A DNA stretch of 64,000 bases from the NCBI GenBank assembly GCA_002162755.1, contig MAAS01000013.1:62001-126000 (forward strand), written 5' to 3'. This DNA is from Gammaproteobacteria bacterium 50_400_T64 (GTDB lineage: Bacteria; Pseudomonadota; Gammaproteobacteria; Pseudomonadales; Porticoccaceae). Each line of letters begins with the position of its first letter. Positions within the stretch are counted from its first letter, which is position 1. Below the pieces are notes generated by a model that saw nothing but the letters and a program-made list of their open reading frames with translations, did not search any database and had not been told where the DNA came from. This document shows positions 34,296 to 44,329 of this stretch, piece by piece. The position numbers were made by a program, and so were the translations under genes.

Positions 34296-36816
34296 TATCT
34301 GACAGCGGTTTTGGCTTTTCGATAAAGAAACCCTGTACGCAATCGACACCAATTTCCTGCAGCATTGATAGCTGTATTTGATTCTCAACACACTCGGCGA
34401 TAGTCGAAATACCCATTACGTGGGCGAGATGATTGATGGTACTGACCATTGAAAAGTCGATGTCGTTAAGCTCCATATTGCGGATAAAACTGCCATCAAT
34501 TTTTAGATAGTCGACGGGCATTTGCTTTAGGTAGCCCAGAGATGACAGGCCGGTGCCAAAATCATCGAGAGAAAAGCGACAGCCCCGAGCCTTCAATGCA
34601 TTGATAAGTTCAAGCGCGCGATCAAATTGACGTATGGCTGCAGTTTCGGTGACTTCAAACTGTAAGTGGTGAGGGTCGATGCCACTTTCGTCGATAATGT
34701 CGAGTAAGAATCCCTTAAAACTATCGTCGCTAATCGTCGGCCCGGACAGGTTGATTGATATGCGCAAGTCGTGTCGTTGGCGGTTGTCCAGAGATGTAAT
34801 GTCAGCAATTACTCGGCGGATGACCCAGCGGTCAATATCGTCGATCAGGCCATAGAGTTCAGCGGTGGGAATAAACTTGCCCGGCAAGATTAGCCCGCCT
34901 TTACTATCGACCATGCGAATCAATGCTTCGTAGTGGCGATAGTGGTGCGCTGCCTCCCGAGTAGGCACGATGGGCTGGTAGTGCAGACAAAAACCCTCGT
35001 GGTCGAGAGCATCGGTAATGCGTGGTTCCCATTCGGCAACTTGTTTACGCTCGTAGAGTTTTTCCCGCTGGTACTGAAAGAAGGCTCGGTTGCGGCCGGA
35101 TTCACGGGCGGCGGCACAGGAAAAGGCCGCAGTGACGAGTATGTCAATGTCAGTACTACTTTTCCGGTCGATGACTTCTCCGCCAATACTGATACCAATT
35201 TTCAGGCGGCGATCGCCCCAGGGAAAACTGAAGCGTTTTATGGCAGTGATAATGTTATCGGCAATGGCTTTGCCGTCATCGAGGGGACAATCCAGCAACA
35301 GTATGGCAAATTCATCGCTGCCGATGCGTGCGACTAGCGTGCTCTCAGGGGTTGCCTGTTTGAAGAGTATTGCGCACTGTTTGAGCAGGGCGTCGCCCGC
35401 CGCTTTTCCGCATGTATCATTAACCAGTGAAAAATTGTAGAGGTCCAGATAGAGGAGGACATGCTTCTGACGGGTGCTTTGAGTGAGTTCTACTGCGCGG
35501 GTGAGTTCGCCTTCGAGACAATGCCGGTTGGGCAGCTGGGTCAAAGGGTCGTGATCGACATGCCAGGCCAGTTTTACCGATTCGCGATGGGCCTGGCTGG
35601 TAATACGGAGGATTAATACGCAGCCGCTAAGCTGGTTTTGCCGGTCGCGTAGCGGGGTGGCGCTCGCGGCGACTTGCAGGGCTGGTCGGCCCGTGACGTG
35701 AAGGAAGGTTTTTTCAGGGCTTTGACAGCTTGTACCGCGGCTCAGGGCTTCCCCGTGGGGGCTAATGGCTCGCTCTTCATCGCCGCAGGTCAACATGACG
35801 AAATCATCGGCTGGGCAGCCTTCAACTTTACTGACGCGCAAGCCGAGCATTTCCATGGCAACGGGGTTGATGTGTTCAACCAGCCCCTGAGCATCGAGCA
35901 GAATAATACCGTCGGCAACTTCGCCATAAATGGCGCTCAGTAACTCTCGTTGTGCTAGCACGGCATCCTGGTTGCCCTGTTGGCGAGAAAAATCTTCGCA
36001 GACCAGGGTCAGAGTATTGTCCTGCAGCGGGTTTTGAAACACAGATACTTTTAACGGCAGGATCTTGCCATTACAGTCGATGGCCTCGCAGATGTTGTCT
36101 TGATGCAGGCGGCTGGCTTTCTCCAGACTGAGTCGAATATCGTCGCAACCCTTTAAGCTGGGGAACAGGACATTCAGGGCTTGGCCGATCAGTTGTTCTT
36201 CGCTATATCCGCTAATTTGGATGATGCGCCGATTCACGGCAGAGATGCGCCCCTCGGTATCGGCAGAAATAACGCCAAAAGCGTCAGTCTGCAAAGAGGC
36301 TGCAAAGGCATTTTCAGGTGGCTGGCAGGCATCATTTTGAGCGCAGTGACTTGTTTTGGTGGAGGGTTCCGGCGGCGAGGAGTCGGCCGGAATGGACGTG
36401 AAGGGGGCTTCCGAAAACTCCAATAAACAGCCTGACTGGGATGACAGGGAAAAAGGTGAAACGGCAATGCGACTAAGGGGCAGTGTGCGATAGCCAAAGG
36501 CGAGGGCGGCTTCAATAGTGTCGAGCAATTCGGGTTCGCGGTCTAGATACCAGGTAAGTCCCTGGCCACTCGTATTGACTCTGGTAATGGCTCTGGCGTA
36601 AGTGCTGCCGTGCAGGCAAGGGAAGAGGTTGAGAAAAGTTTTACCAAGGGCCTGGCTGCACTCGATACCGGTCCAAGCCTGCATCCAGTCATTCCAGAGC
36701 AGGATAGTCCCCGTCGGGTCGAGCGCGACCAGGCCGTGGTTTTGCTTGTCAACCACCGCGCTCGCCAGCTCAATTGAACGGGCGAAGCTTGTCGGGCTGG
36801 TAGTACTTGTGGCCAT
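34285..36816 (-). CDS. PAS-PAS-PAS-GGDEF-EAL cyclic-di-GMP signalling protein
   Basis: About 843 residues, no membrane segment. Three PAS-like domains (roughly 15-65, 165-220 and 285-340) precede a GGDEF domain (about 415-575) and an EAL domain (about 595-840). The GGDEF signature is GSDEF and the upstream RxxD inhibitory site is absent (ESTL), so cyclase activity is doubtful. The EAL domain looks intact: YEALIRM, SINLSGP, FEVTET, DDFGTGLSS, YLKIDGSF, IAECVEN and VQGFFIEKP, so c-di-GMP hydrolysis is likely. ATG 36816 with GGAAA upstream is chosen over TTG 36831. The signal sensed by the PAS domains is unknown. Confidence 0.92.
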   Translation of the reverse strand: MATSTTSPTSFARSIELASAVVDKQNHGLVALDPTGTILLWNDWMQAWTGIECSQALGKTFLNLFPCLHGSTYARAITRVNTSGQGLTWYLDREPELLDTIEAALAFGYRTLPLSRIAVSPFSLSSQSGCLLEFSEAPFTSIPADSSPPEPSTKTSHCAQNDACQPPENAFAASLQTDAFGVISADTEGRISAVNRRIIQISGYSEEQLIGQALNVLFPSLKGCDDIRLSLEKASRLHQDNICEAIDCNGKILPLKVSVFQNPLQDNTLTLVCEDFSRQQGNQDAVLAQRELLSAIYGEVADGIILLDAQGLVEHINPVAMEMLGLRVSKVEGCPADDFVMLTCGDEERAISPHGEALSRGTSCQSPEKTFLHVTGRPALQVAASATPLRDRQNQLSGCVLILRITSQAHRESVKLAWHVDHDPLTQLPNRHCLEGELTRAVELTQSTRQKHVLLYLDLYNFSLVNDTCGKAAGDALLKQCAILFKQATPESTLVARIGSDEFAILLLDCPLDDGKAIADNIITAIKRFSFPWGDRRLKIGISIGGEVIDRKSSTDIDILVTAAFSCAAARESGRNRAFFQYQREKLYERKQVAEWEPRITDALDHEGFCLHYQPIVPTREAAHHYRHYEALIRMVDSKGGLILPGKFIPTAELYGLIDDIDRWVIRRVIADITSLDNRQRHDLRISINLSGPTISDDSFKGFLLDIIDESGIDPHHLQFEVTETAAIRQFDRALELINALKARGCRFSLDDFGTGLSSLGYLKQMPVDYLKIDGSFIRNMELNDIDFSMVSTINHLAHVMGISTIAECVENQIQLSMLQEIGVDCVQGFFIEKPKPLSDIIL

Positions 36817-36890
36817 GCAGTTTCCAGACAACGGGCTGCTCCCTTAGCCATACAGTTGGCAGTTCATCTGCCAAGTTATTATAATTGGCG

Positions 36891-37943
36891 CTAACCCTGC
36901 GATAATAGCTCGCGTAAGTCAATGATTGCGGCATTGGCACGACTGATATAAGAGGCCATGGTCAGCGAGTGGTTGGCGAGCAAGCCAAAGCCACTACCGT
37001 TGAGTATTACCGGGCTGTGTAAGGGTTTTTGCGTGGCTTCTAGCTCGCGAATAATTTGTTCGAGGCTAACGCGGGCATTTTTCTTCGCGAGTACATCGGC
37101 AAAATCGACCTGAACAGCTCTCAAAAAATGTACCAAGGCCCAGGATGTGCCCCGTGCTTCGTAGAAAACATCGTCGAGCTCGGACCAGGCGGTTTTCACC
37201 ACGACTTCGTCCGGTGTCGGCGTCGATTGGCTGGCCGCACTATCGCCAGCGAGATCAATATTAATACGCTTTTGCCCAACGCTGGCGCTGAGCCGCTGGG
37301 ATAAGCTACCGAGGCGAGTCTCGACGGTGCTCAGCCAATAGCGCAGGTTGTCGGCACGGGCGTAAAATTGGGCGTTGTACTCGTCGTCGTCGAGTAGACG
37401 TGCGAGATAGCCCTCGAGGTGTTTGCGGCCGTTGCGGTACTCTTTTTCCGAGGCGGGCAACATCCAGCTGTCTAAGTCAAAGTTAAAACGAGGTTCGGCC
37501 AGGGCCAAATCTTTGTCTTCGGTCGATTGCGACTGGGAGCGGCTGAAGGCCTCACGCATGGCTTTAGCGAGGTCGCGCACCTGAATAATCACGCCGTATT
37601 CCCAGCTCGGGATATTATCGAGGAAAATCCCTGGCGGTATTATGTCGTTGCTCAGTAAGCCGCCGGGCTTTTCGAGCAAGGTATCGACAACAGTAATTAA
37701 GGCCGAGGTGACGGCGGTGCCGGTGACTGGGTGTTGGCTGGCCAGATTGTGGCTGATGTCGATTTTGGGTTCGCGACTCCAGTACCAGCCAATAGCACAG
37801 AGCACCGCTAGCAGAATAGCGAGAATACGAATGGCCCAGCGCGAAGTTCCCCCGTTATCCGCTAATGTGCTGCTATAGCTGCTTGCTGTTTCGTCGGCCT
37901 TTCCTTTGCCTTTAAACAGCGACTTAAACTTTGACTGTGTCAT
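36891..37943 (-). CDS. DUF2333 family inner-membrane protein
   Basis: A 350-residue protein with one N-terminal transmembrane helix (about 38-54, ILAILLAVLCAIGWYW) after a basic cytoplasmic tail, and a large periplasmic part. Family elements visible are PVTGTAVTSALITVVDTLLEKPGG, GGLLSNDIIPPGI, DNIPSWEYGVIIQVRDL and the closing ILNGSGFGLLANHSLTMASYISRAN. DUF2333 proteins are common in gammaproteobacteria and their function is not established. It lies 75 bases upstream of the EAL gene on the same strand. Confidence 0.92.
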   Translation of the reverse strand: MTQSKFKSLFKGKGKADETASSYSSTLADNGGTSRWAIRILAILLAVLCAIGWYWSREPKIDISHNLASQHPVTGTAVTSALITVVDTLLEKPGGLLSNDIIPPGIFLDNIPSWEYGVIIQVRDLAKAMREAFSRSQSQSTEDKDLALAEPRFNFDLDSWMLPASEKEYRNGRKHLEGYLARLLDDDEYNAQFYARADNLRYWLSTVETRLGSLSQRLSASVGQKRINIDLAGDSAASQSTPTPDEVVVKTAWSELDDVFYEARGTSWALVHFLRAVQVDFADVLAKKNARVSLEQIIRELEATQKPLHSPVILNGSGFGLLANHSLTMASYISRANAAIIDLRELLSQG

Positions 37944-38114
37944 TTATAACTCCGTTTTTGTTTATATGCTTGTTCGCAGGTGGCGCGAGTTGCTGTTATT
38001 GGTACAAGCGTTATGATCGCGCAGTACAAAACTTGCGCGATAGTGTAAAACATTTTGGTCCCTTATAGGTCAAAGCGAATATTCCCGAAGAAAATGGCGA
38101 TACGGAGAGGATGG

Positions 38115-39884
38115 GTGGCTTGCAATAATTTAATGGCGGGGCTGAAGCGTTGTTTGCTACTGGCTTTATTGGTGTTTTCTTTGCCTGCTAGCACGCAGGG
38201 CTGGGAGCAATCGAGAACGAGTTCGTCCAGCGCTCTGCTTGCGGGCTCGCCCGTTGAGTTTTTGCCGGTTGAAGAGGCTTATCGGCTGGATGTGACACGC
38301 AATGCCCAGGGTGTAGTCTTTGATTGGCGCATAGCCCCTACTTATTATCTCTATCAACATAAATTTGCCGCCGAAGTGATTGACGGCAACGGTGAGGCTT
38401 TTCCATTGGTTATGGATTACCCATCCGGCAAGTCAATTTATGACGAATATTACGAAAAAGAGCTGCAGGTGTATTACGGTACGGTAGCGCTGAGGGCGGA
38501 TCTCCCCGATCCATTAAAAGGCCGGGGCTGGACATTATCGGTGAGCTCACAGGGCTGTGCCGATGCGGGGTTGTGTTATCCACCGCGCACTCAGTACTTT
38601 GCTGTCAGTGGCGTGGCCGGGATGGATCAAGCGATTACCGAGATCGTACAGCTGCCATCTGCTGTTGATAACGTGGCAGCTGGGGTTGAGTTGAGCGCAG
38701 CCACGACCACCTCGAGCTTGCCCCTCGTCCTTCTGTTCGCTCTCCTCGGCGGCATTATTCTCAACTTGATGCCCTGCGTCTTTCCGGTGCTGTCGATCAA
38801 GGTGTTGAGTTTAACCTCGGCCCATTTGGGCGAGCACAGCAAGCATCTACATGGCATGGCCTACACGGCGGGCATCGTTATTTCTTTCGTTGCCATCGCC
38901 GCTTTGTTATTGGTCTTCCGTGAGGCGGGTGAAGCCGTCGGCTGGGGCTTTCAATTGCAGTCGCCGGTGTTCGTCAGTTTACTGGCCTATCTTCTATTCG
39001 CTGCCGGTCTGAGCTTTTCTGGCTTGTTGGAGGTGGGCGCACGCTGGATGAATATTGGCCAGTCGACCGCATCTGGCACGTCTCTACGAGCCTCCTTTAT
39101 GACCGGCGTGCTGGCAACGGTGGTGGCCAGCCCCTGCAGCGCACCTTTTATGGGAACGGCCCTCGGCTTTGCACTGACGCAAACCCCATTGATTAGTTTG
39201 TTGGTGTTTGCCGTATTGGGTGTCGGCATGGCGCTGCCTTTTGTGTTGTTGAGCTGGATTCCAGGCTTACTTGAGAAGCTGCCCGCGCCGGGACCGTGGA
39301 TGGAAAGCTTTCGCCAGTTTCTCGCCTTCCCCCTCTATGCTAGCGCCATCTGGTTACTCTGGGTGCTGGGTCGCCAAACCAGCATTGATCACGTGGCTTT
39401 GGTCAGCATCGGTATGCTGCTGCTGGCTTTCGCGGCCTGGTTGGGCGGTGGTGGCGCGAAGCGTTGGAAGCAAGCGGTCGCGCTGCTGGTCACCATTGTG
39501 GCTTTGAGTATCGCCATGACGCCGTCCAAATCTACTGATGAGCGACTCTGGGAGCCCTACTCTCCGGCACGTTTACAGACCTTGCGCAGCGAAGGTCGCC
39601 CCGTCTTTATCAACTTGACGGCCGCCTGGTGTATTACTTGTCTGGCCAATGAAAAGCTTGCCCTCAGCTCGGATACCTTTGCCGAGACCTTGCAGGCTAA
39701 TAACATTGTCTATTTAAAAGGTGACTGGACGAATCGCGACAGTGAAATTACCGCATTACTTAAAGAATACGGACGCAGTGGTGTGCCGCTGTATCTGTAT
39801 TTTTCGGCGAGTAGTGCGTCGGCGCAAGTTTTGCCCCAGTTGTTAACAGAGGGCATTGTGCAAAAGGCCCTTCAGAATGAGTAG
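38115..39884 (+). CDS. dsbD: Thiol:disulfide interchange protein DsbD
   Basis: An inner-membrane electron transporter that passes reducing power from cytoplasmic thioredoxin to periplasmic partners. After a signal peptide (LLLALLVFSLPASTQG), the N-terminal domain has the cysteine pair in SQGCADAGLCYPP; a block of about eight helices contains ILNLMPCVFPVLSIK and VVASPCSAPFMG with the two membrane cysteines; the C-terminal thioredoxin domain has AAWCITC (Cys506, Cys509). The open frame begins at TTG 38055, but GTG 38115 has GGAGAGG four bases upstream and gives a normal signal sequence; ATG 38094 is also possible. Confidence 0.94.
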   Translation: MACNNLMAGLKRCLLLALLVFSLPASTQGWEQSRTSSSSALLAGSPVEFLPVEEAYRLDVTRNAQGVVFDWRIAPTYYLYQHKFAAEVIDGNGEAFPLVMDYPSGKSIYDEYYEKELQVYYGTVALRADLPDPLKGRGWTLSVSSQGCADAGLCYPPRTQYFAVSGVAGMDQAITEIVQLPSAVDNVAAGVELSAATTTSSLPLVLLFALLGGIILNLMPCVFPVLSIKVLSLTSAHLGEHSKHLHGMAYTAGIVISFVAIAALLLVFREAGEAVGWGFQLQSPVFVSLLAYLLFAAGLSFSGLLEVGARWMNIGQSTASGTSLRASFMTGVLATVVASPCSAPFMGTALGFALTQTPLISLLVFAVLGVGMALPFVLLSWIPGLLEKLPAPGPWMESFRQFLAFPLYASAIWLLWVLGRQTSIDHVALVSIGMLLLAFAAWLGGGGAKRWKQAVALLVTIVALSIAMTPSKSTDERLWEPYSPARLQTLRSEGRPVFINLTAAWCITCLANEKLALSSDTFAETLQANNIVYLKGDWTNRDSEITALLKEYGRSGVPLYLYFSASSASAQVLPQLLTEGIVQKALQNE

Positions 39885-40047
39885 CTTCACTTTGAGGAAG
39901 GTGTATTCGCTCGAAAATGCCGATAAAATCGAGAAATTTCGAACAAAAGACTATAAAGTTGGACATAAGTTTTTAACTCATGCAAACTCACCAGCGCCGA
40001 TGAAGTCGGTTTGAAGAAGCAATAAAAACGACGGGGAGCGAGGGATA

Positions 40048-40497
40048 ATGGCAACAATCCTGGTCTTGCATGGCCCAAATCTTAATTTACTCGGCAGTCG
40101 TGAACCTGAGGTTTACGGCCGCACGACACTCGACGATATTAATCGACAGCTTACTGAGCGTTGCATCGCGGCGGGTCACCACTTGCTTGCCCTGCAAAGC
40201 AATGCCGAGTACGAGTTGATCAACCGTATTCACGATGCTCGTCATGAAGGCGTTGAGTTTATTTTGATTAATCCCGCTGCCTTTACTCACACCAGTGTCG
40301 CCCTGCGCGATGCTCTGTTGGCAGTGGCCATCCCGTTTGTTGAAGTGCATCTTTCTAACGTACACAGTCGCGAGCAGTTTCGTTCGCACTCTTATTTTTC
40401 TGATATTGCCGTTGGGGTGATTTGTGGCTTTGGTGCCCAGAGCTACGATCTGGCGCTCAGTGCTGCCTTGACACACCTTGAGGTTGACCCACAGTAG
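40048..40497 (+). CDS. aroQ: 3-dehydroquinate dehydratase, type II
   Basis: A 149-residue dodecamer-type enzyme of the shikimate pathway. The N-terminus [19 protein letters not shown] carries the catalytic arginine and tyrosine region; [19 protein letters not shown] binds substrate and [20 protein letters not shown] has the catalytic histidine. It heads the aroQ-accB-accC-prmA run, a conserved gammaproteobacterial order, and follows dsbD as in Pseudomonas. Confidence 0.97.
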   Translation: MATILVLHGPNLNLLGSREPEVYGRTTLDDINRQLTERCIAAGHHLLALQSNAEYELINRIHDARHEGVEFILINPAAFTHTSVALRDALLAVAIPFVEVHLSNVHSREQFRSHSYFSDIAVGVICGFGAQSYDLALSAALTHLEVDPQ

Positions 40498-40559
40498 GCT
40501 AAGTCCATATTTAATACTTAGTGCAGAAAGACCTGAACATTAATACCCGAGGGGGAAAC

Positions 40560-41015
40560 ATGGATATACGTAAAGTTAAAAAACTCATTGAGCTGTTGGA
40601 AGAGTCCAATATTGATGAGCTGGAAATTAAAGAAGGCGAAGAATCTGTTCGCATTATTCGCAACAGTCAAACCACTTATGCAGCAGCGCCGGCTCAGGTT
40701 GTTGCGGCCCCTGTCGCGTCTATCGCCGTTGCACCTGTGGCGGCGAGCGCGGGTGAAGCTGCTGTTGCCCCCGTTCCGGCTGGCCACATTGTGACGTCGC
40801 CGATGGTGGGTACTTACTACAGCTCCCCCGCACCCGATGCCCCCGCCTTTATTGAAGTGGGTAAAACAGTAAAAGTGGGTGATGTACTGTGCATCGTCGA
40901 AGCAATGAAAATGATGAACCAGATAGAAGCTGACAAAGCGGGCACCATTGGTGCCATTCTCGTCGAAGACGGTGAAGCCGTTGAGTTTGACCAGGCGATG
41001 ATCACCATTGTTTAA
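40560..41015 (+). CDS. accB: Biotin carboxyl carrier protein of acetyl-CoA carboxylase
   Basis: A 151-residue carrier that moves CO2 from AccC to the transcarboxylase AccA/AccD. The N-terminal assembly region ([20 protein letters not shown]) is followed by an Ala/Pro-rich linker (about 40-75) and the biotinyl domain with EAMKMMN, where lysine 117 is biotinylated. ATG 40560 comes right after GAGGGGGAAAC; the open frame extends to 40521 but without a suitable start signal. AccC follows after 22 bases. Confidence 0.97.
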   Translation: MDIRKVKKLIELLEESNIDELEIKEGEESVRIIRNSQTTYAAAPAQVVAAPVASIAVAPVAASAGEAAVAPVPAGHIVTSPMVGTYYSSPAPDAPAFIEVGKTVKVGDVLCIVEAMKMMNQIEADKAGTIGAILVEDGEAVEFDQAMITIV

Positions 41016-41037
41016 ATGCAGCGCGAAGAGGTAATCC

Positions 41038-42378
41038 ATGCTGGATAAAGTATTAATCGCCAATCGTGGCGAAATTGCCTTGCGCATATTGCGGGCTTGT
41101 AAAGAACTCGGTATTAAAACCGTGGCCGTGCACTCCAAAGTGGATGCCGACCTGATGCACGTGCGCCTGGCGGATGAAACCGTCTGCATTGGCCCTAATC
41201 CCTCAGCGGAGAGCTATCTCAATAGTGCTGCGATTATTAGCGCTATGGAAATCACCGATTCGGTGGCGGTGCATCCTGGCTACGGCTTTCTGGCTGAAAA
41301 TGCCGATTTTGCTGAGCAGGTCGAAAAGAGTGGCTTTACCTTTATTGGCCCCAGTGCGGAAGTGATTCGCATGATGGGTGACAAAGTGGCCGCTATTCAG
41401 GCTATGCGTGCAGCGGGTGTGCCGACAGTGCCGGGTTCTAATGGCGCTCTCGATGACAATCATGAGCGCACACTGGAAATCGCCAATGAGATTGGCTATC
41501 CGGTGATTATCAAAGCCGCTTCAGGTGGCGGTGGTCGCGGTATGCGCGTGGTGCAAACCGAGGCGCATTTGATTAACGCTATCGCCTTGACCCGTTCCGA
41601 GGCCGCTGCCGCCTTTGGTGATGGCACGGTGTATATGGAAAAGTTCCTCGAAACGCCGCGTCATGTTGAAGTGCAGGTCTTGTCTGACGGGCAGGGCAAT
41701 GCGATTCATCTGGGCGATAGAGATTGCTCACTGCAGCGCCGTCATCAGAAAGTACTGGAAGAAGCACCAGCGCCGGATATTGACGAAGAAGCGCGCCAGA
41801 AAGTATTCGATGTCTGTGTGCAGGCTTGTATCGATATTGGCTATAAGGGTGCGGGCACCTTTGAATTTCTCTACGAGAACGGCAGTTACTACTTTATTGA
41901 GATGAATACCCGGGTTCAGGTTGAGCACCCGGTGTCGGAAATGATTACCGGTATCGATATCGTTAAAGAACAGTTGTTAATTGCCGGCGGCGAGAAGCTG
42001 GGTTTTACTCAGGATGAAGTGATTTTCCGCGGTCATGCCTTCGAGTGTCGCATTAACGCCGAAGATGCTGTCACCTTTATGCCGAGCCCCGGTAAAGTCA
42101 CCGCCTATCACCCCCCGGGTGGCAATGGCGTACGGGTCGACTCCCACCTCTATAGCTCTTATAGCGTACCGCCAAACTACGATTCGCTGATCGCTAAAAT
42201 CATTACCTACGGTAAAGACCGTGATGCCGCGCTGGGTCGTATGCGTAACGCATTGGATGAGTTATTTATTGAAGGTATTAAAACTAATATTGATTTGCAG
42301 CGTGATCTGGTGACCGATGCCGGGTTTAAGCGCGGCGGTGTCAATATTCACTACCTTGAGAAAAAACTAGGCCTTTAA
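41038..42378 (+). CDS. accC: Biotin carboxylase subunit of acetyl-CoA carboxylase
   Basis: A 446-residue ATP-grasp enzyme that carboxylates biotin on AccB. It begins [17 protein letters not shown] and has [28 protein letters not shown] (ATP loop), [40 protein letters not shown], and RINAEDA. Length equals that of other AccC proteins. It is co-transcribed with accB. Confidence 0.98.
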   Translation: MLDKVLIANRGEIALRILRACKELGIKTVAVHSKVDADLMHVRLADETVCIGPNPSAESYLNSAAIISAMEITDSVAVHPGYGFLAENADFAEQVEKSGFTFIGPSAEVIRMMGDKVAAIQAMRAAGVPTVPGSNGALDDNHERTLEIANEIGYPVIIKAASGGGGRGMRVVQTEAHLINAIALTRSEAAAAFGDGTVYMEKFLETPRHVEVQVLSDGQGNAIHLGDRDCSLQRRHQKVLEEAPAPDIDEEARQKVFDVCVQACIDIGYKGAGTFEFLYENGSYYFIEMNTRVQVEHPVSEMITGIDIVKEQLLIAGGEKLGFTQDEVIFRGHAFECRINAEDAVTFMPSPGKVTAYHPPGGNGVRVDSHLYSSYSVPPNYDSLIAKIITYGKDRDAALGRMRNALDELFIEGIKTNIDLQRDLVTDAGFKRGGVNIHYLEKKLGL

Positions 42379-42413
42379 GCTGTGTGGGCCGCGATATATA
42401 GACAGGAGTTGTT

Positions 42414-43295
42414 ATGAGCTGGTTGCAACTGCGTATCGCGGTCAATAAGCCTGAAGTTGAGGCCCTTGAAGATGCTTTTCTCGCCTCCGGTGCGGTGTCG
42501 GTGACCCTTGAAGACGGGGCCGATGATCCGATTCTTGAACCGGGGGTGGGCAAAACCCCTCTCTGGAATAGCCTACGGGTAACGGGGCTCTATCCCTCCG
42601 ACATTCATACCGAGCTGGCTTTTCAGTTGCTGAGCGAGAATTTTTCCGGCCAGTTACAGCACTGGCGCTGGGAGATTCTCGAAGATCAGCCCTGGGAAAC
42701 TCTCTGGACCGAGCACTACCAGCCCATTCAGTGTGGTGACAAACTGTGGATTTGTCCCAGTTGGCGCGAGCCACCCAATCCGGATGCGGTCAATCTCTTG
42801 CTCGACCCCGGCCTGGCCTTTGGTTCTGGTACTCACCCGACGACTTTTCTGTGCCTGCAATGGCTCGATGCTCAGCCACTGGCAGGTAAAACACTGATTG
42901 ATTTTGGTTGCGGCTCTGGCATTCTCGCCATCGCCGCTTTGTTGCTGGGCGCGAAACACGTCATTGCTACCGATAACGACCCCCAGGCTTTATTGGCGAC
43001 TCGAGATAACGCTCAACGTAATGGCCTGAGTGAAGCGCAGCTCAGTGTTTGTTTGCCGGAACAATTACACACCGAGCCCGTTGACATCGTGCTGGCGAAT
43101 ATCCTCGCTGGGCCGCTGATTTCTCTCTCTGAACAGCTGATCGAACTGACAGCGCCCAAAGGGAAAATCTGCCTGTCGGGCATGATCGCCTCTCAGTCCG
43201 AGCCGCTCATGGCGGCTTATAGTGAGCATTTTCGTTTCGCCCCGCCGCTGAGCCGTGAAGAATGGTTTTGTCTGACGGCTGAAAAGTTTGCCTGA
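42414..43295 (+). CDS. prmA: Ribosomal protein L11 methyltransferase
   Basis: A 293-residue SAM-dependent enzyme that trimethylates lysines and the N-terminus of L11. MSWLQLRIAV is the typical start; the N-terminal substrate-recognition domain ends near WTEHYQPIQCGDKLWICPSW, the SAM motifs are LDPGLAFGSGTHPTT and IDFGCGSGILAIAALLLGA, and DIVLANILAGPL is the catalytic-site motif. It follows accC by 35 bases, as in pseudomonads. Confidence 0.97.
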   Translation: MSWLQLRIAVNKPEVEALEDAFLASGAVSVTLEDGADDPILEPGVGKTPLWNSLRVTGLYPSDIHTELAFQLLSENFSGQLQHWRWEILEDQPWETLWTEHYQPIQCGDKLWICPSWREPPNPDAVNLLLDPGLAFGSGTHPTTFLCLQWLDAQPLAGKTLIDFGCGSGILAIAALLLGAKHVIATDNDPQALLATRDNAQRNGLSEAQLSVCLPEQLHTEPVDIVLANILAGPLISLSEQLIELTAPKGKICLSGMIASQSEPLMAAYSEHFRFAPPLSREEWFCLTAEKFA

Positions 43296-43337
43296 GTATT
43301 TGAGCTTGCTGATGACTCTGGCAGAAAAGGTGAGACC

Positions 43338-44198
43338 GTGAGCAGAGTCGCTGCTCGTTGCCCGGATTGCCAGTCGGTATTTTTTGTCAGTGCTGCGCAG
43401 GGCAAGGTTGCGAATAATTTAGTACGTTGTGGCCGCTGCGGTCATTTGTTCAGCGTCCTCGAGAATTTAAGCGATAGCTTGCCCGAACCAGAGCCGGTAG
43501 AAGTGGGGAGCCCTCCCGAGTCGGAAATAGAACTTGAGTTAAAAACAGAATCCGATGCGGGTGAAATTGATGACCAGACAAGCGTTGCTGCACTCTCTGT
43601 GCTCGCTGAAGTCAATGATCTGCCAGACGACACCTCGACCCGGGCCTTTGATCTATCAAACTTGAGCACGGGGCTATCGGAGGATTTTGACCTCGAAACG
43701 GCAGCGGCACAAAATCCGGGCTTTGGTCGACGCTTAAGCTTGGGGCTGCTCATTATTTTCCTGTCGCTGGTTGTACTGGCGGGACAGTTTGTATTTTTTA
43801 ACCTTCCTCAGTTAAGTCAGAAAATTGCTTACCGCTCGTGGCTGCAGACCTTTTGTGACGTGCTGCCCTGTGAGTTGACGGCATATAGCCAGCCCCAGTT
43901 GATACGTGTCGAGCACTTGCAGGTTCGCGCTCATCCCGATGTGGCAAGTAGTTTAATGGTCGAGCTGGTACTGACCAATACGGCGAGTCTTGAACAGGCT
44001 TATCCACCGCTGATCCTGCGTTTTGATGATTTGGACGGTAAGCCAGTGGCTGCGCGACGCCTGTTGGCGGAAGAGTACCTGCCACATAGTCTTCGTGGAA
44101 TCAGGATGATGCCGATCGATAAGTCAGTGAGCATAAAGTTGGCTATTCTCGACCCCGGAGAGCAGGCGCTGTCCTACTCCGTTTCCGTCGGACAATAA
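43338..44198 (+). CDS. Zinc-ribbon plus DUF3426 membrane protein
   Basis: A 286-residue protein with an N-terminal MJ0042-type zinc ribbon (CPDCQSVFFVSAAQ then CGRCGHLF), an acidic, low-complexity linker (about 45-125), one transmembrane helix (about 134-155, LGLLIIFLSLVVLAGQFVFF) and a C-terminal DUF3426 domain (about 165-285) with paired cysteines in FCDVLPCELTAY. The zinc ribbon would be cytoplasmic and DUF3426 periplasmic. The function is unknown, but its place between prmA and dusB is conserved. GTG 43338 is preceded by AAGGTGAG. Confidence 0.9.
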   Translation: MSRVAARCPDCQSVFFVSAAQGKVANNLVRCGRCGHLFSVLENLSDSLPEPEPVEVGSPPESEIELELKTESDAGEIDDQTSVAALSVLAEVNDLPDDTSTRAFDLSNLSTGLSEDFDLETAAAQNPGFGRRLSLGLLIIFLSLVVLAGQFVFFNLPQLSQKIAYRSWLQTFCDVLPCELTAYSQPQLIRVEHLQVRAHPDVASSLMVELVLTNTASLEQAYPPLILRFDDLDGKPVAARRLLAEEYLPHSLRGIRMMPIDKSVSIKLAILDPGEQALSYSVSVGQ

Positions 44199-44329
44199 GT
44201 TTTTTCGCTATTTCTCCTTCCGCCGTCCTGACGGGGCGCGTATGATGATCGGCTGTTTTTTTACAAAGCGCGATTAACCCGTAAGCCCAAACGGTTTTCC
44301 CTAATTGAGTCCTCGTGGAGAGGTTGCAA

